64,000 nt of DNA from positions 572,755 to 636,754 of the forward strand of contig NZ_LMEX01000001.1 in assembly GCF_001426645.1 (NCBI RefSeq), read 5' to 3'. This document shows, one piece after another, positions 50,885-60,792 of this stretch. The DNA is from Rhodanobacter sp. Root480 (lineage in GTDB: Bacteria; Pseudomonadota; Gammaproteobacteria; Xanthomonadales; Rhodanobacteraceae). The translations under genes were made by a program, and so were the position numbers. Numbering within the stretch: position 1 is the first letter of the stretch; each line of letters begins with the position of its first letter. Below the pieces are notes generated by a model, which ran no database searches, had not been told where the DNA came from, and saw nothing but the letters and a program-made list of their open reading frames with translations.

Positions 50885-52564
50885 TTACTTCGCCACCGCT
50901 TGCCCGCGCTCCAGCATCTGTTTCGCATGCGCCCGCGTTTCGCGGGTGATCTCCACGCCGCCCAGCATGCGGGCCAGCTCATCGCGACGACCGGCGGCAT
51001 CCAGCGTCTCGATGTGGGTATAGGTCGAATCGCCCTCGCTGCGCTTGCTGACGCGCAAATGCGCATGGCCCTGGGCAGCCACCTGCGGCAGGTGGGTGAC
51101 GCACAGCACCTGCCGCTGCATGCCCAGCGCGCGCAGCTTCTGGCCGACCACCTCGGCGACCGCGCCGCCGATGCCGCTGTCGACCTCGTCGAACACCATG
51201 GTGCCCACGGCGTCGTTGCCCAGGGTGGCCACTTCGATGGCGAGGCTGATGCGCGCCAGCTCGCCGCCGGAGGCCACCTTGCGCAGCGGCCGCGGCGGCT
51301 GCCCGGGATTGGCGCTGACCAGCAGCTCGCAGCGCTCCTGGCCCAGCGGGTCCGGGTCGGTGCCGGCGACCGGCTCCAGTTCGATGCGCAGCACGCCACC
51401 GGCCATGCCCAGCTCGCTCATCAACGAGCCCACTTCCTGGCCAAGTCGTATGGCCGCGTCGGCGCGCGAGTGGCTGAGTTGTTCGGCGGCCTCGGTGTAT
51501 TCGCGCTGCAATTGGTGGCGTTGTGCGTCGAGCTTGTCCAGCGCATCGCCCGCGCCTTCGAGTTCGGTCAGTTCGGCCTGCATCTGGGCCAGTTTGTCGT
51601 GCAGCTCAGCTACGGGCAGCCGGTGTTTGCGTGAGAGTTCGTGCAGGCGGGCGATATGGGTATCGACTTCGGCGTAGCGGTCCGGGTCCAGGTCGACGTC
51701 CTGCGCGTAGCGGCCCAGCCCGTCGACCGCCTCGCCCAGCTGGATTTCCGCGTTGTCGAGCAGTTCCAGCAGCGGCGTCAGCCGTTCGTCGAGCGTGGCG
51801 AGCTTGCCCAGTTCCACCTGGGCCCGGCCCAGCGCCCGGCGCAGCGCGAATTCGCCGTCACCGTCGAGCAGGTCCACCACGCCGGAGGCGCCTTCGGCCA
51901 GCCGGCCGGCATTGGCCAGCCGCTTGTGGCTGGTTTCGAGATCGGCCAGCGCGGCGGCGGGCAGGGCCCACTTTTCCAGTTCGCCGATTTCATGGCGCAG
52001 CAGCTCGATGCGGTGGTCACGGTCTTCACCGCCGCTGAGGCGACGCACGCGGGCACCCAGTTCGCGCCACTGCGTGGCCCGGTCACGCACTTGCGCCAGC
52101 AGTGCGTCGTGGCCGGCGTACGCATCGAGCAAGGCCATCTGGTGGTTGCGCGAAAGCAGCGCCTGGTGCTCGTGCTGGCCGTGGATCTCCACCAGCAACT
52201 CCGCGATCTCGCCCAGCTGGCGGGCGTTGGCGGGGCGGCCGTTGATCCACGCCCGCGAGCTGCCTTCGGCGCGCAATACACGGCGCAGCTGGCAGGCGCC
52301 GTCCTCGTCCAGCTCTTCGCGCTGCAGCCATTCGCGCGCCAGCGGTAGTGCGGCCAGGTCGAACTCCGCCGCCAGCTCCGCGCGATCACTGCCGGCGCGC
52401 ACCATGCCGCTGTCGGCGCGGGCGCCAGCCAGCAGCATCAGGGCGTCGACCAGCAGCGACTTGCCGGCGCCGGTTTCGCCACTGACCACGGTCAGGCCGG
52501 GGCCGAATGCGATCTCGGCTTTTTCGACGACAGCGAACTGGCGGACATAGAGCGAGGTGAGCAT
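50885..52564 (-). CDS. recN: DNA repair protein RecN
   Basis: 559 aa, SMC-like ATPase for double-strand-break repair. Walker A GETGAGKS at residues 29-36, long helical arms with the family's ELLVEIHGQHEHQALL, the ABC signature VASGGELARISLAIE and Walker B TMVFDEVDSGIGG are all present. It starts at the ATG 52564 (MLTSLYVRQFAVVEKAEI) and is divergent from hrcA with 140 bases between, the usual Xanthomonadales arrangement. Confidence 0.97.
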   Translation of the reverse strand: MLTSLYVRQFAVVEKAEIAFGPGLTVVSGETGAGKSLLVDALMLLAGARADSGMVRAGSDRAELAAEFDLAALPLAREWLQREELDEDGACQLRRVLRAEGSSRAWINGRPANARQLGEIAELLVEIHGQHEHQALLSRNHQMALLDAYAGHDALLAQVRDRATQWRELGARVRRLSGGEDRDHRIELLRHEIGELEKWALPAAALADLETSHKRLANAGRLAEGASGVVDLLDGDGEFALRRALGRAQVELGKLATLDERLTPLLELLDNAEIQLGEAVDGLGRYAQDVDLDPDRYAEVDTHIARLHELSRKHRLPVAELHDKLAQMQAELTELEGAGDALDKLDAQRHQLQREYTEAAEQLSHSRADAAIRLGQEVGSLMSELGMAGGVLRIELEPVAGTDPDPLGQERCELLVSANPGQPPRPLRKVASGGELARISLAIEVATLGNDAVGTMVFDEVDSGIGGAVAEVVGQKLRALGMQRQVLCVTHLPQVAAQGHAHLRVSKRSEGDSTYTHIETLDAAGRRDELARMLGGVEITRETRAHAKQMLERGQAVAK

Positions 52565-52704
52565 AAGCCAAGCCGTAAGGGGATCAGGCGATTGTAAAGG
52601 GAGCCAGCCTGCAAACGACTCCCTTGGGGTCGCTTGCCCGGCCATTCTTGCAATGCGCGGGCGCAGACCTTATTTCTATGCGGTCTCAGGGACTGCAACA
52701 GCAC

Positions 52705-53766
52705 ATGATCAACCCTTACGGTCACGACCTCGATGCGCGTGCGCGGCGGCTGCTGCGCACGCTGATTGCGCAATACCTCGTCGACGGCGAGCCGGTGGGG
52801 TCGCGCACGCTGTCGCGGTCGTCCGGGCTGGACGTGAGTCCGGCGACCATCCGCAACATCATGGCCGACCTGGAGGACGCCGGGCTGGTGGCCTCGCCGC
52901 ATACCTCGGCCGGCCGCGTGCCGACACCGCGGGGACTGCGCCTGTTCGTCGACAGCCTGATCGAACTGCAGCCGCTGCCGCACGAGGACATGATCCGCCT
53001 GCAGCGCGAACTGCCGCCCGGGCCGACCACCACGCGCGACCTGCTCGGCAACGTGTCGACCCTGTTGTCGGCGATGACCCGTTTCGCCGGTGTGGTCAGC
53101 GTGCCGCGGCAGGCCGATTTCCCGCTGCGCCACATCGATTTCGTGTCGCTGCCGGACGCGCGGGTGCTGGTGATCCTGGTGTTTACCGACAATCAGGTGC
53201 AGAACCGCATCGTGCAACTGGCCAAGCCACTGGCCAGCCATGAGCTGGAACAGGCGGCCAATTACCTCAACAGCCAGTTTGCCGGTTTGCGGCTGGACGA
53301 CATCCGCACCCAGCTGCTGATCGAATTGCGCGAGACCAGCAGTGAGCTCAACCGCCTGCTGGCCAGTTCGGTGGAATTGGCCGCCGCGTCCTTCGCGCCG
53401 CAGGCGGGCGGTGACGACGTGCTGGTGAGTGGACAGACCAACCTGATGGCATACTCCGAACTCGCCGATCTGCAGCGTTTGCGCGAGCTGTTCGACGCGT
53501 TCCAGCAGAAGAACGAATTGCTGCAATTGATGGAAGTGTGCGCCCGTGCACCGGGTGTGCGGCTGTTCATCGGCGAGGAATCCGGCTTTTCCGCACTGGA
53601 CGGGTGCAGCGTGGTCACTGCCAGTTACGGCGCGCAGGGGCGTGTATTGGGGGCGGTCGGCGTCATCGGCCCGACCCGGATGGCGTATGAACGGGTGATC
53701 CCGGTGGTAAAGGCCACCGCCGGATTGCTCAGTGATGCCTTGAATCGCGCTGCCACGACCTTATAA
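52705..53766 (+). CDS. hrcA: Heat-inducible transcription repressor HrcA
   Basis: 353 aa from the ATG at 52705; an ATG at 52678 would add nine residues. The N-terminal winged helix is recognisable (LLRTLIAQYLVDGEPVGSRT, LDVSPATIRNIMADLEDAGL, SPHTSAGRVPT), followed by the GAF-like domain (VSVPRQADFPLRHIDFV) and the C-terminal GPTRMAYERVIPVV. HrcA represses chaperone genes through CIRCE elements, but I find no TTAGCACTC-N9-GAGTGCTAA upstream of hrcA, grpE or dnaK here; its target (for example groESL) is probably outside the window. grpE follows 82 bases downstream. Confidence 0.95.
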   Translation: MINPYGHDLDARARRLLRTLIAQYLVDGEPVGSRTLSRSSGLDVSPATIRNIMADLEDAGLVASPHTSAGRVPTPRGLRLFVDSLIELQPLPHEDMIRLQRELPPGPTTTRDLLGNVSTLLSAMTRFAGVVSVPRQADFPLRHIDFVSLPDARVLVILVFTDNQVQNRIVQLAKPLASHELEQAANYLNSQFAGLRLDDIRTQLLIELRETSSELNRLLASSVELAAASFAPQAGGDDVLVSGQTNLMAYSELADLQRLRELFDAFQQKNELLQLMEVCARAPGVRLFIGEESGFSALDGCSVVTASYGAQGRVLGAVGVIGPTRMAYERVIPVVKATAGLLSDALNRAATTL

Positions 53767-53848
53767 CCGCTGCGGGACGGAGTTTTCCGCGAATTCACTG
53801 ACGGCTGGCCGCCACGCCGGCCATGGCCAAGGCTTTGGAGTTTCCTAA

Positions 53849-54385
53849 ATGCACAACAACGACCCGCACGCACCCCACGACGCGCAGGGCGAAAATCCCG
53901 ATGTCGAGGCCGGCAATCTCGAAATCGAGACGCTGAAACTGCAATTGAGCGAGCAGCAGGCGCTCAATGCCGAATTGCGCGAAGCCAACCTGCGCGATCA
54001 TGCCGAGTTGGACAACCAGCGCCGCCGCATGCAGCGCGATCTGGACCAGGCGCGCCGTTTCGCCAATGAGAAACTGCTGAATGAGCTGCTGCCGGTTTAT
54101 GACGGACTGGAGCGCGGTCTGGCGGTGCAAACCGGCGACGTGGCGTCGGTGCGCGAGGGCATCAGCCTCACGTTGAAATCGTTGTTGAAGATCGCCGAGA
54201 ACAACGGCCTGGTGCAGGTCGATCCATTGGGCCAGACACTGGATCCGGAACGCCACCACGCCGTCAGCATGGTCGACGCTCCGGGCGCGGTGCCGAATAC
54301 CGTGGTGAACGTGCTGCAGAAGGGTTATGTGCTCAATGACCGGCTGCTGCGGCCCGCGCTGGTCGCGGTGGCCAAGGGCGAATAG
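53849..54385 (+). CDS. grpE: Nucleotide exchange factor GrpE
   Basis: 178 aa. An acidic N-terminus leads to the long dimerising helix (LKLQLSEQQALNAELREANL, then QRRRMQRDLDQARRFANEKL) and the C-terminal beta-domain with VDPLGQTLDPERHHAVSM and VVNVLQKGYVLNDRLLRPA, the contact surface for DnaK. It accelerates ADP release from DnaK. Position between hrcA and dnaK is standard. TTGGAG lies eight bases before the ATG. Confidence 0.97.
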   Translation: MHNNDPHAPHDAQGENPDVEAGNLEIETLKLQLSEQQALNAELREANLRDHAELDNQRRRMQRDLDQARRFANEKLLNELLPVYDGLERGLAVQTGDVASVREGISLTLKSLLKIAENNGLVQVDPLGQTLDPERHHAVSMVDAPGAVPNTVVNVLQKGYVLNDRLLRPALVAVAKGE

Positions 54386-54430
54386 CCAGCCAGATCAATC
54401 GTCAACACCCCACATCCGGGGATGCAGCCG

Positions 54431-54461
54431 CCATTGAATCGGCAGGCTGCAACCCCATTCT
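54431..54461 (+). promoter_or_regulatory. Sigma-32 heat-shock promoter upstream of dnaK
   Basis: CCATTGAA (54431-54438), a 14-base spacer and CCCCATTCT (54453-54461) match the sigma-32 consensus (CTTGAA-type -35 and CCCCATnT -10). It lies about 48 bases before the dnaK ATG, so dnaK-dnaJ can be heat-induced independently of hrcA-grpE. Confidence 0.7.
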
Positions 54462-54508
54462 GAAAACCAGTCGCGGCGGCTGACCGCCGAAAAATTTGGA
54501 GCATAGTT

Positions 54509-56434
54509 ATGGGCAAGATCATCGGTATCGACCTGGGCACCACCAACTCGTGTGTGTCGGTCATGGACGGCGGCACCGCCAAGGTCATCGAGAACTCGGA
54601 AGGTGACCGCACCACGCCGTCGATCGTCGCTTTCACCAAGGACGGCGAAGTGCTCGTGGGCGCCTCGGCCAAACGCCAGAGCGTGACCAACCCGAAAAAT
54701 ACCTTCTATGCGGTGAAGCGCCTTATCGGCCGCAAATTCTCCGACGCGGAAGTCCAGAAGGATCTGAACGTCGTGCCGTACGGCATCGTGGCCCATGACA
54801 ATGGCGATGCCTGGGTGCAGACGTCCGACGGCAAGAAAATGGCGCCGCAGGAAATCGCTGCGAAAGTGCTGATGAAAATGAAGAAAACCGCCGAGGATTA
54901 TCTCGGCGAGTCGATCACCGAGGCCGTGATCACGGTGCCGGCGTACTTCAATGACAGCCAGCGCCAGGCCACCAAGGATGCCGGCAAGATCGCCGGCCTC
55001 GAAGTGAAGCGCATCATCAACGAGCCCACCGCGGCCGCGCTGGCCTATGGCCTGGACAAGAGCGGCGGCGACCGCAAGATCGCCGTTTACGACCTGGGCG
55101 GCGGCACCTTCGACGTGTCGATCATCGAGATCGCCGAAGTCGACGGCGAGAAGCAGTTCGAAGTGTTGGCCACCAACGGCGACACCTTCCTGGGTGGCGA
55201 AGACTTCGACATGCGCGTCATCGACTATCTGGTGGACGAGTTCAACAAGGAGCAGGGCATCGACCTGCGCAAGGACCCGCTGGCGCTGCAGCGCCTGAAG
55301 GATGCGGCCGAGCGCGCCAAGATCGAGCTGTCCTCCAACCACCAGACCGACGTCAACCTGCCGTACGTCACCGCCGACGCCTCCGGCCCGAAGCACCTCA
55401 ACATCAAGCTGACCCGGGCCAAGCTGGAGTCGCTGGTGGAAGAGCTGGTCAAGCGCACCATCGAGCCGTGCCGCACTGCGTTGAATGACGCCGGCCTGCG
55501 CGTTTCCGACATCAACGACGTGATCCTGGTCGGTGGCCAGACCCGCATGCCGAAGGTGCAGGAGGCAGTGAAGGATTTCTTCGGCAAGGACCCGCGCAAG
55601 GACGTCAACCCGGATGAGGCCGTCGCCGTGGGCGCGGCGATCCAGGGCGGCGTGCTGGGCGGTACCGTCAAGGACGTGCTGCTGCTGGACGTCACCCCGC
55701 TGTCGCTCGGCATCGAGACGATGGGCGGCGTGATGACCAAGCTGATCGAGAAGAACACCACGGTGCCGACCAAGGCCTCGCAGACCTTCTCCACCGCCGA
55801 CGACAACCAGACCGCGGTGACCGTGCACGTGTTGCAGGGTGAGCGCGAGCGCGCCAACGTCAACAAGTCGCTGGGCAAGTTCGACCTGCAGGGTATCGAC
55901 CCCGCGCCGCGCGGCATGCCGCAGATCGAGGTCACGTTCGACATCGACGCCAACGGCATCCTGCATGTGTCGGCCAAGGACAAGAAAACCGGCAAGGAAC
56001 AGAAGATCGAGATCAAGGCCGGTTCCGGCCTGTCCGATGAAGAAGTCGCGCGGATGGTTGCCGACGCCGAGGCCAACAAGGAGGAGGACCGCAAGTTCCA
56101 CGAGCTGGTCGCCACCCGCAACAAGGCAGATCAGCTGGTGCACGCCACCCGCAGTGCGCTGAAAGAGCATGGCGGCAAGGTGCCGGCGGATCAGCTCAGC
56201 AGCATCGAGGGCGCGCTGTCCGAACTGGAGAAAGCCAAGGACGGTGACGACAAGGCCGCGATCGAATCGAAGATCGAGAAGCTCGAGCAGGCGTCGCAGG
56301 CACTGCAGGCTGCCGCGCAGGGTGGCGGTGCGGCCGACGATGGCGCCCAGACGGCTCCGGGCGGTGGTTCCGCCCAGCCCGACGACGTGGTGGATGCCGA
56401 GTTCACCGAGGTCAAGGACGACGAGAAGAAGTGA
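54509..56434 (+). CDS. dnaK: Molecular chaperone DnaK (Hsp70)
   Basis: 641 aa. The ATPase domain carries [19 protein letters not shown], the [18 protein letters not shown] phosphate loop and [14 protein letters not shown]; the interdomain linker VLLLDVTP leads into the substrate domain ([20 protein letters not shown]), and the C-terminal tail is acidic, ending [17 protein letters not shown]. It refolds and protects proteins in the cytoplasm with DnaJ and GrpE, both adjacent. A sigma-32 promoter precedes it. Confidence 0.98.
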   Translation: MGKIIGIDLGTTNSCVSVMDGGTAKVIENSEGDRTTPSIVAFTKDGEVLVGASAKRQSVTNPKNTFYAVKRLIGRKFSDAEVQKDLNVVPYGIVAHDNGDAWVQTSDGKKMAPQEIAAKVLMKMKKTAEDYLGESITEAVITVPAYFNDSQRQATKDAGKIAGLEVKRIINEPTAAALAYGLDKSGGDRKIAVYDLGGGTFDVSIIEIAEVDGEKQFEVLATNGDTFLGGEDFDMRVIDYLVDEFNKEQGIDLRKDPLALQRLKDAAERAKIELSSNHQTDVNLPYVTADASGPKHLNIKLTRAKLESLVEELVKRTIEPCRTALNDAGLRVSDINDVILVGGQTRMPKVQEAVKDFFGKDPRKDVNPDEAVAVGAAIQGGVLGGTVKDVLLLDVTPLSLGIETMGGVMTKLIEKNTTVPTKASQTFSTADDNQTAVTVHVLQGERERANVNKSLGKFDLQGIDPAPRGMPQIEVTFDIDANGILHVSAKDKKTGKEQKIEIKAGSGLSDEEVARMVADAEANKEEDRKFHELVATRNKADQLVHATRSALKEHGGKVPADQLSSIEGALSELEKAKDGDDKAAIESKIEKLEQASQALQAAAQGGGAADDGAQTAPGGGSAQPDDVVDAEFTEVKDDEKK

Positions 56435-56465
56435 TCGTCAGCTAGTCGGCGCCGCCGATTGACGC

Positions 56466-56503
56466 AGCCCGCGCCGCAGGAATTCCCGCGGTGCGGGCTG
56501 TTT
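56466..56503 (+). terminator. Hairpin between dnaK and dnaJ
   Basis: AGCCCGCGCCGC pairs with GCGGTGCGGGCT (12-bp stem with one G-T pair, 10-base loop) followed by GTTTG. It may act as a partial terminator or RNA-processing site, setting a lower dnaJ level than dnaK. Confidence 0.5.
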
Positions 56504-56567
56504 GCTGAGAGGGACATGGTTCGCGGTGTGCGGGCCATCGCAAGGTCAACAGGTTGTGGGTAGATGA

Positions 56568-57689
56568 ATGAGCAAGCGTGATTACTACGAGGTCCTGGGT
56601 GTCGAGCGCACGGTCGCCGAAGGCGATCTGAAGAAATCCTTTCGCCGCCTGGCGATGAAGTACCACCCGGACCGCTGCCCGGACGATCCGACGGCGCAGG
56701 AGAAATTCAAGGAGGCCAAAGAGGCCTACGAAGTGCTGTCGGACGCACAGAAGCGCGCGATGTACGACCAGCACGGCCATGCGGCCTTCGAGGGCGGCAT
56801 GGGCGGTCGCGGCGGTGCCGGCTTCGGCGACGTGGGCGATATTTTCGGGGACATCTTCGGCGACATCTTTGGCGGTGGCGGCCGTGGCCGTCCGCGACGC
56901 GGTTCCGACTTGCGCTACATCATGGAGCTGGATCTGGAGGAGGCCGTCTTCGGCGTCAGTCGCCAGATCGAGATCCCCACCCAGGTCAACTGCCAGCACT
57001 GCAATGGCTCGGGTTCGGAAGACGGCAAGGTCAGCCAGTGCAAGACCTGTCGCGGCCATGGCCGCGTGCGCATGCAGAACGGCATCTTCTCGATCCAGCA
57101 GGCGTGCCCGCATTGCGGCGGCACCGGCCAGACGATCGAGAAACTGTGCAAGAAGTGCCACGGCGAAGGCCGCCTGGAAGAGACCCGCACGTTGTCGGTA
57201 CAGATCCCCGCCGGCGTCGACAACGGCGATCGCATCCGCCTGACCGGGCAGGGCGAAGCCGGCCCCGCCGGATCACCCGCGGGCGACCTGTACGTGGAAG
57301 TGCACGTGCGCGAACACGCGATTTTCCAGCGCGAAGGCAACGACCTGTATTGCGAACTGCCGATCCGTTTCTCGCATGCGGCGCTGGGCACTGAACTGCC
57401 GGTGCCGACGCTGGAAGGCGAGGTGCCGATCAGCATTCCGCCCGAGACCCAGACCGGCCAGGAGTTCCGCCTGCGCGGTCGCGGCGTCAAGTCCGTACGC
57501 AGCGGCCGTCATGGCGACCTCATCTGCAAGGTCGTGGTGGAGACGCCGGTACGATTGACGCGGCAGCAACGCGAACTGCTGGAACAACTGGAAGCCAGCT
57601 TCGACGACGGCGATGGCGAGAAGCACATGCCGCGTGCCAAGACCTGGGGCGAGGGCGTGCGCCAGTTCTGGTCGCGGGTGACCTCGTAA
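56568..57689 (+). CDS. dnaJ: Chaperone DnaJ (Hsp40, class A)
   Basis: 373 aa. J-domain at residues 1-70 with [10 protein letters not shown] (HPD), Gly/Phe-rich linker ([20 protein letters not shown]), four CxxCxGxG zinc repeats ([32 protein letters not shown]) and C-terminal substrate domains. It delivers clients to DnaK and stimulates its ATPase. The gene starts 133 bases after dnaK, with a hairpin between. Confidence 0.98.
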   Translation: MSKRDYYEVLGVERTVAEGDLKKSFRRLAMKYHPDRCPDDPTAQEKFKEAKEAYEVLSDAQKRAMYDQHGHAAFEGGMGGRGGAGFGDVGDIFGDIFGDIFGGGGRGRPRRGSDLRYIMELDLEEAVFGVSRQIEIPTQVNCQHCNGSGSEDGKVSQCKTCRGHGRVRMQNGIFSIQQACPHCGGTGQTIEKLCKKCHGEGRLEETRTLSVQIPAGVDNGDRIRLTGQGEAGPAGSPAGDLYVEVHVREHAIFQREGNDLYCELPIRFSHAALGTELPVPTLEGEVPISIPPETQTGQEFRLRGRGVKSVRSGRHGDLICKVVVETPVRLTRQQRELLEQLEASFDDGDGEKHMPRAKTWGEGVRQFWSRVTS

Positions 57690-57761
57690 TCACGTTCATC
57701 GCAAGCCGGCGCCGGTGCTGCGCCTCAACTTTTCATTTCATTCATGCCAAGGACGTTCGCC

Positions 57762-58565
57762 ATGACGACGCCACCGATCCGCCTCGCCATCAACGGCGCT
57801 TCCGGTCGCATGGGCAGTGCGCTGCTCGCGCTGCTTCGCGACGACTCGCGGTTCGAACTGGTGCATGCGGTGGTGGCGCCCGGTTCGGCGGATGATGGGC
57901 AGCCGGTGAATGTCCGCCCTGGTGCCGCGTTGCGCTTTGCGCACGACTGGGCCGGAGCACCAGCGCTGGATGTGATGATCGATTTCAGCGGGCCGGCCGC
58001 ACTGGATGGCGCGCTCACCCATTGCCTGGCCCACGGCATCGCCCTGGTCAGTGGCACCACCGGCCTCGACGCTGCCATGGAGGCCCGATTGGCGCAGGCC
58101 GGCGAGCGCATTGCGTTGTTGCGTGCCGCGAATTTCAGCCTGGGTGTGGCGGTGCTGACGCGCTTGCTGCGCGATGCCGCCGCGGCGTTGCCGGATTGGG
58201 ACCTGGAGATCGTGGAGGCCCATCACAACCGCAAGCAGGATGCGCCCTCGGGCACTGCGCTGGCGCTTGGCCATGCTGCTGCCGACGCGCGCAAGACCAC
58301 GCTCGATCACGCCGCCGTCTACAGCCGCGAAGGCCAGACCGGTCCGCGCGCCGAAGGCAGCATCGGTTTCGCGGTGGTGCGCGGCGGCGACATCGTGGGT
58401 GAGCACACGGCGTTGTTGATCGGCCATGGCGAGCGGGTGGAGTTGGGCCATCGCGCGACCGATCGCTCGATTTTCGCGCGTGGTGCCTTGCAGGCAGCGT
58501 ACTGGCTGAGCAGCCGCCCGGCCGGCCATTGGCAGATCGACGACGTGATCGCCTCGCCGCCATAA
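57762..58565 (+). CDS. dapB: 4-hydroxy-tetrahydrodipicolinate reductase
   Basis: 267 aa from the ATG at 57762, which has AAGGA upstream; an ATG at 57744 lacks one. NAD(P)H-binding AINGASGRMGSAL at the N-terminus and the active-site motif EAHHNRKQDAPSGTAL (His154, His155, Lys158) are complete. It reduces the product of DapA in the lysine and meso-diaminopimelate pathway, supplying peptidoglycan and lysine. Position downstream of dnaJ and upstream of carAB is characteristic of the group. Confidence 0.95.
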   Translation: MTTPPIRLAINGASGRMGSALLALLRDDSRFELVHAVVAPGSADDGQPVNVRPGAALRFAHDWAGAPALDVMIDFSGPAALDGALTHCLAHGIALVSGTTGLDAAMEARLAQAGERIALLRAANFSLGVAVLTRLLRDAAAALPDWDLEIVEAHHNRKQDAPSGTALALGHAAADARKTTLDHAAVYSREGQTGPRAEGSIGFAVVRGGDIVGEHTALLIGHGERVELGHRATDRSIFARGALQAAYWLSSRPAGHWQIDDVIASPP

Positions 58566-58648
58566 GATCCTGCAACGGATGACAACCGCAATGAGGTGCC
58601 GCGGGCTTGTGCCCTTCCTGCGCTGCCGCTAGGATTCGCGCGTTGTCA

Positions 58649-58790
58649 TTGGGGAGTAGCCAGCCTCTTTTCCCCTGAGGCGTTCGCATCAACAGACTTG
58701 GTCGTCGTGTTTCGGCGCCATGGTGCGAACAGCCGCTGATGCCGCCCAGGCGTTGGCGTTGCCCGGCGAGACCTTTGGCCATCGACATGC
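58649..58790 (+). ncRNA. yybP-ykoY (Mn2+) riboswitch
   Basis: The conserved aptamer strings are present: GGGGAGTAGCCAGCC (58651-58665) and, after a variable arm region, CCCGGCGAGACCTTTGGCCAT (58762-58781), which form the Mn2+-sensing loops L1 and L3. The variable arm between contains paired GGTGCGAAC-type segments. It directly precedes a terminator hairpin and a cation transporter gene, so it is expected to bind Mn2+ and relieve termination. Confidence 0.88.
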
Positions 58791-58797
58791 TTACCCG

Positions 58798-58848
58798 GCC
58801 GGGCGAGCGGTGTCGTTGCGCCATCGGTATTCCGCTCGCCCGGCTTTT
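58798..58848 (+). terminator. Expression-platform terminator of the yybP-ykoY riboswitch
   Basis: GCCGGGCGAGCGG and CCGCTCGCCCGGC form a perfect 13-bp stem with a 21-base loop followed by TTTT. It lies directly after the aptamer and 11 bases before the transporter ATG, so metal binding probably switches it off. The left arm's GGCC overlaps bases that can pair with the aptamer end. Confidence 0.85.
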
Positions 58849-58859
58849 CGTTGGTACCC

Positions 58860-59867
58860 ATGCTGCTTACCTGCGTGCTGTTTTTCGGTTCGGCGCTGGC
58901 CATCTACCTGGCCTGCGAATACTTCGTCAACGGCGTGGAATGGTTCGGGCGCAAGCTCGACCTGAGTGCGACGGCCACCGGCACGGTGCTGGCGGCCTTC
59001 GGTACCGCGTTGCCGGAAAGTGCGGTGACTTTCGTCGCCGTGATATTCGGCAAGACGCCATCGGCGCGTGATATCGGCGTCGGCGCCGCCATGGGCGGGC
59101 CGCTGGTGCTGGCCACGATCGCCTATGCCGTCGTCGGCGTGGCGTTGTGGTGCAACCGGCACCGGTTGCGGCGGACCGACCGGATCATCCGGGTCGACCA
59201 TCAACGCCTTGCGCGCGACCAGTCATGGTTCCTGGCGATCTTTGTGGTCAAGGTGGGCTTGGGATTGGTGGCGTTCGCCTTCAAGCCGGCGCTCGGCGTG
59301 CTGTTTCTGGTGGCCTACGCGTTGTACGTGTGGCGGGAAGTGCGCAGCGAAGACAGCGCCCCGGAAGACGAATCCCTCGACCCCCTGAAGTTCCGCCCGC
59401 ACCATGCCGAGCCGGCCATGCGCTGGGTGGTGGCGCAGACGGTGGCGGCGCTGGCGGTGATCGCGGTGGCGGCGCGTGTGTTTGTCAGCCAGCTGGAATC
59501 GATCGGCACGGCGTTCGGCCTGCCGCCGCATCTGGTGGCGCTGGTGCTGAGTCCGGTGGCGACCGAATTGCCCGAAACCGTCAACGCGCTGATCTGGGTG
59601 CGCCAGGGCAAGGAGCGCCTGGCGTTGGCGAACATTTCCGGTGCCATGATGATCCAGGCCACCATCCCCAGCGCGCTGGCGATATTCGCGACGCCCTGGC
59701 TGTTCGATACGCCGCTGATCGTTTCCGGCGCGCTGACGGCCGTTGCGATCGTCTACCTGTGGTGGCTGTTCCGGCGCGGCGGGGTGGATGCCCGCTGGCT
59801 ATGGCCGGTGGGGCTGCTCTATGGCGTATTCGCCGCGTACGTGGCCTGGCATTTCGCCGGCGCATGA
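58860..59867 (+). CDS. CaCA-family cation antiporter, probable Mn2+ exporter
   Basis: 335 aa from the ATG at 58860. Two homologous halves of five helices each carry the alpha-repeat motifs of Na+/Ca2+ exchanger-type proteins: TGTVLAAFGTALPESAVTFVA near residue 45 and LVLSPVATELPETVNALIWV near residue 225, with conserved acidic Glu in both. The charged central loop (RSEDSAPEDESLDPLKF) is cytoplasmic. The family moves Ca2+ or other divalent cations; control by a yybP-ykoY riboswitch points to Mn2+ efflux here. Confidence 0.88.
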   Translation: MLLTCVLFFGSALAIYLACEYFVNGVEWFGRKLDLSATATGTVLAAFGTALPESAVTFVAVIFGKTPSARDIGVGAAMGGPLVLATIAYAVVGVALWCNRHRLRRTDRIIRVDHQRLARDQSWFLAIFVVKVGLGLVAFAFKPALGVLFLVAYALYVWREVRSEDSAPEDESLDPLKFRPHHAEPAMRWVVAQTVAALAVIAVAARVFVSQLESIGTAFGLPPHLVALVLSPVATELPETVNALIWVRQGKERLALANISGAMMIQATIPSALAIFATPWLFDTPLIVSGALTAVAIVYLWWLFRRGGVDARWLWPVGLLYGVFAAYVAWHFAGA

Positions 59868-59882
59868 GGCCGGCGATAGTGT

Positions 59883-60578
59883 TCAATCCGGATGCGAGGC
59901 GTTGCGATCGCGTCCGGCGCCGAGGCGCGTATCGAGTTTCCCGAAAATTTTCTTGAACATGCGGGAGAACTTTCCACGCCGCGTCTTGCGCTGCTTTTCC
60001 TCTTCGCTGGTGAGCCAGGAAACCTGGATCACCCGGCGTTCGCCTTCATAGGGCAGGTGGCCGTGGAATGAATTGTCGCAGCGCTTGAAGGCGGCGAATT
60101 CGCCGTACAGCGGCGGCAATTCCGGCGCCACCATCGCGTCGATGTCGTCGATCTTGTGCAGGAACCGCAGGCAGCCGTTGCTGGTATCGGGCCAGCTGTG
60201 GTTGAGATAAAGCAGTGCGGTGACCACTTTCGAGCGGCTGTCGGTATGGATGGTGCCGTGGCGCTTGTTCAGCAGACGGCAAACCGTCACCAGGGTCGGG
60301 TATTGCTCCAGCCCGTCGATGCCCAGCCGGCGGCCCACGGCACTGGCGAAAGAGGGTGCCGTCATGTGCTCCACCAACGCATTGACGGACGGCCCGCAGT
60401 CACCCGGGTCATAGGGAAAAAACCCCGCGCTGGGGTAGCGTGGAAAATCGTGCTCCAGATCCCCGCGGGCTTCGTCCGGCAACTGGCCATGGGCCAGCAG
60501 GAAGGGGAAAGGCTGTAGATGCACCGTGGTGTCCGGGCGATCAAGACGCGCTGGATCAAGCAGGACAGCGGTGTGCAT
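59883..60578 (-). CDS. 2OG-Fe(II) oxygenase superfamily protein
   Basis: 231 aa. Iron ligands His-x-Asp in [21 protein letters not shown] and a distal His in [20 protein letters not shown], with the Arg of GERRV as the 2-oxoglutarate binder, follow the prolyl-4-hydroxylase-like pattern; [12 protein letters not shown] supplies the intervening strand. The C-terminal tail is strongly basic ([20 protein letters not shown]). Similar genes are found near polysaccharide loci, but there is none here, so the substrate is open. Convergent with the transporter gene by 15 bases. Confidence 0.82.
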   Translation of the reverse strand: MHTAVLLDPARLDRPDTTVHLQPFPFLLAHGQLPDEARGDLEHDFPRYPSAGFFPYDPGDCGPSVNALVEHMTAPSFASAVGRRLGIDGLEQYPTLVTVCRLLNKRHGTIHTDSRSKVVTALLYLNHSWPDTSNGCLRFLHKIDDIDAMVAPELPPLYGEFAAFKRCDNSFHGHLPYEGERRVIQVSWLTSEEEKQRKTRRGKFSRMFKKIFGKLDTRLGAGRDRNASHPD

Positions 60579-60792
60579 ACGTCATTCAACTCCATGTAAT
60601 CGCGGCAAGTGTACCCGTGATCACGGCCATGCCGAAGACGTGGATGACGAGTCATTCATGCGTCGTAAGGTGGACAGAACCCCCTGTCGCCACCTATCAT
60701 TTCCAGCCGCCCCAATACCTTTCTTTCCACTGTTCACAAGCCAGCACCCCCGCGGCTTGCGGACTTTGCTGCATCTAAAAGGCGGATACCAT

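Noticed and set aside
52565..52704. CIRCE element or sigma-32 promoter before hrcA
   Set aside because: No TTAGCACTC/GAGTGCTAA halves; a CCCTTGG...CCCGGCCAT resemblance has the wrong spacing.
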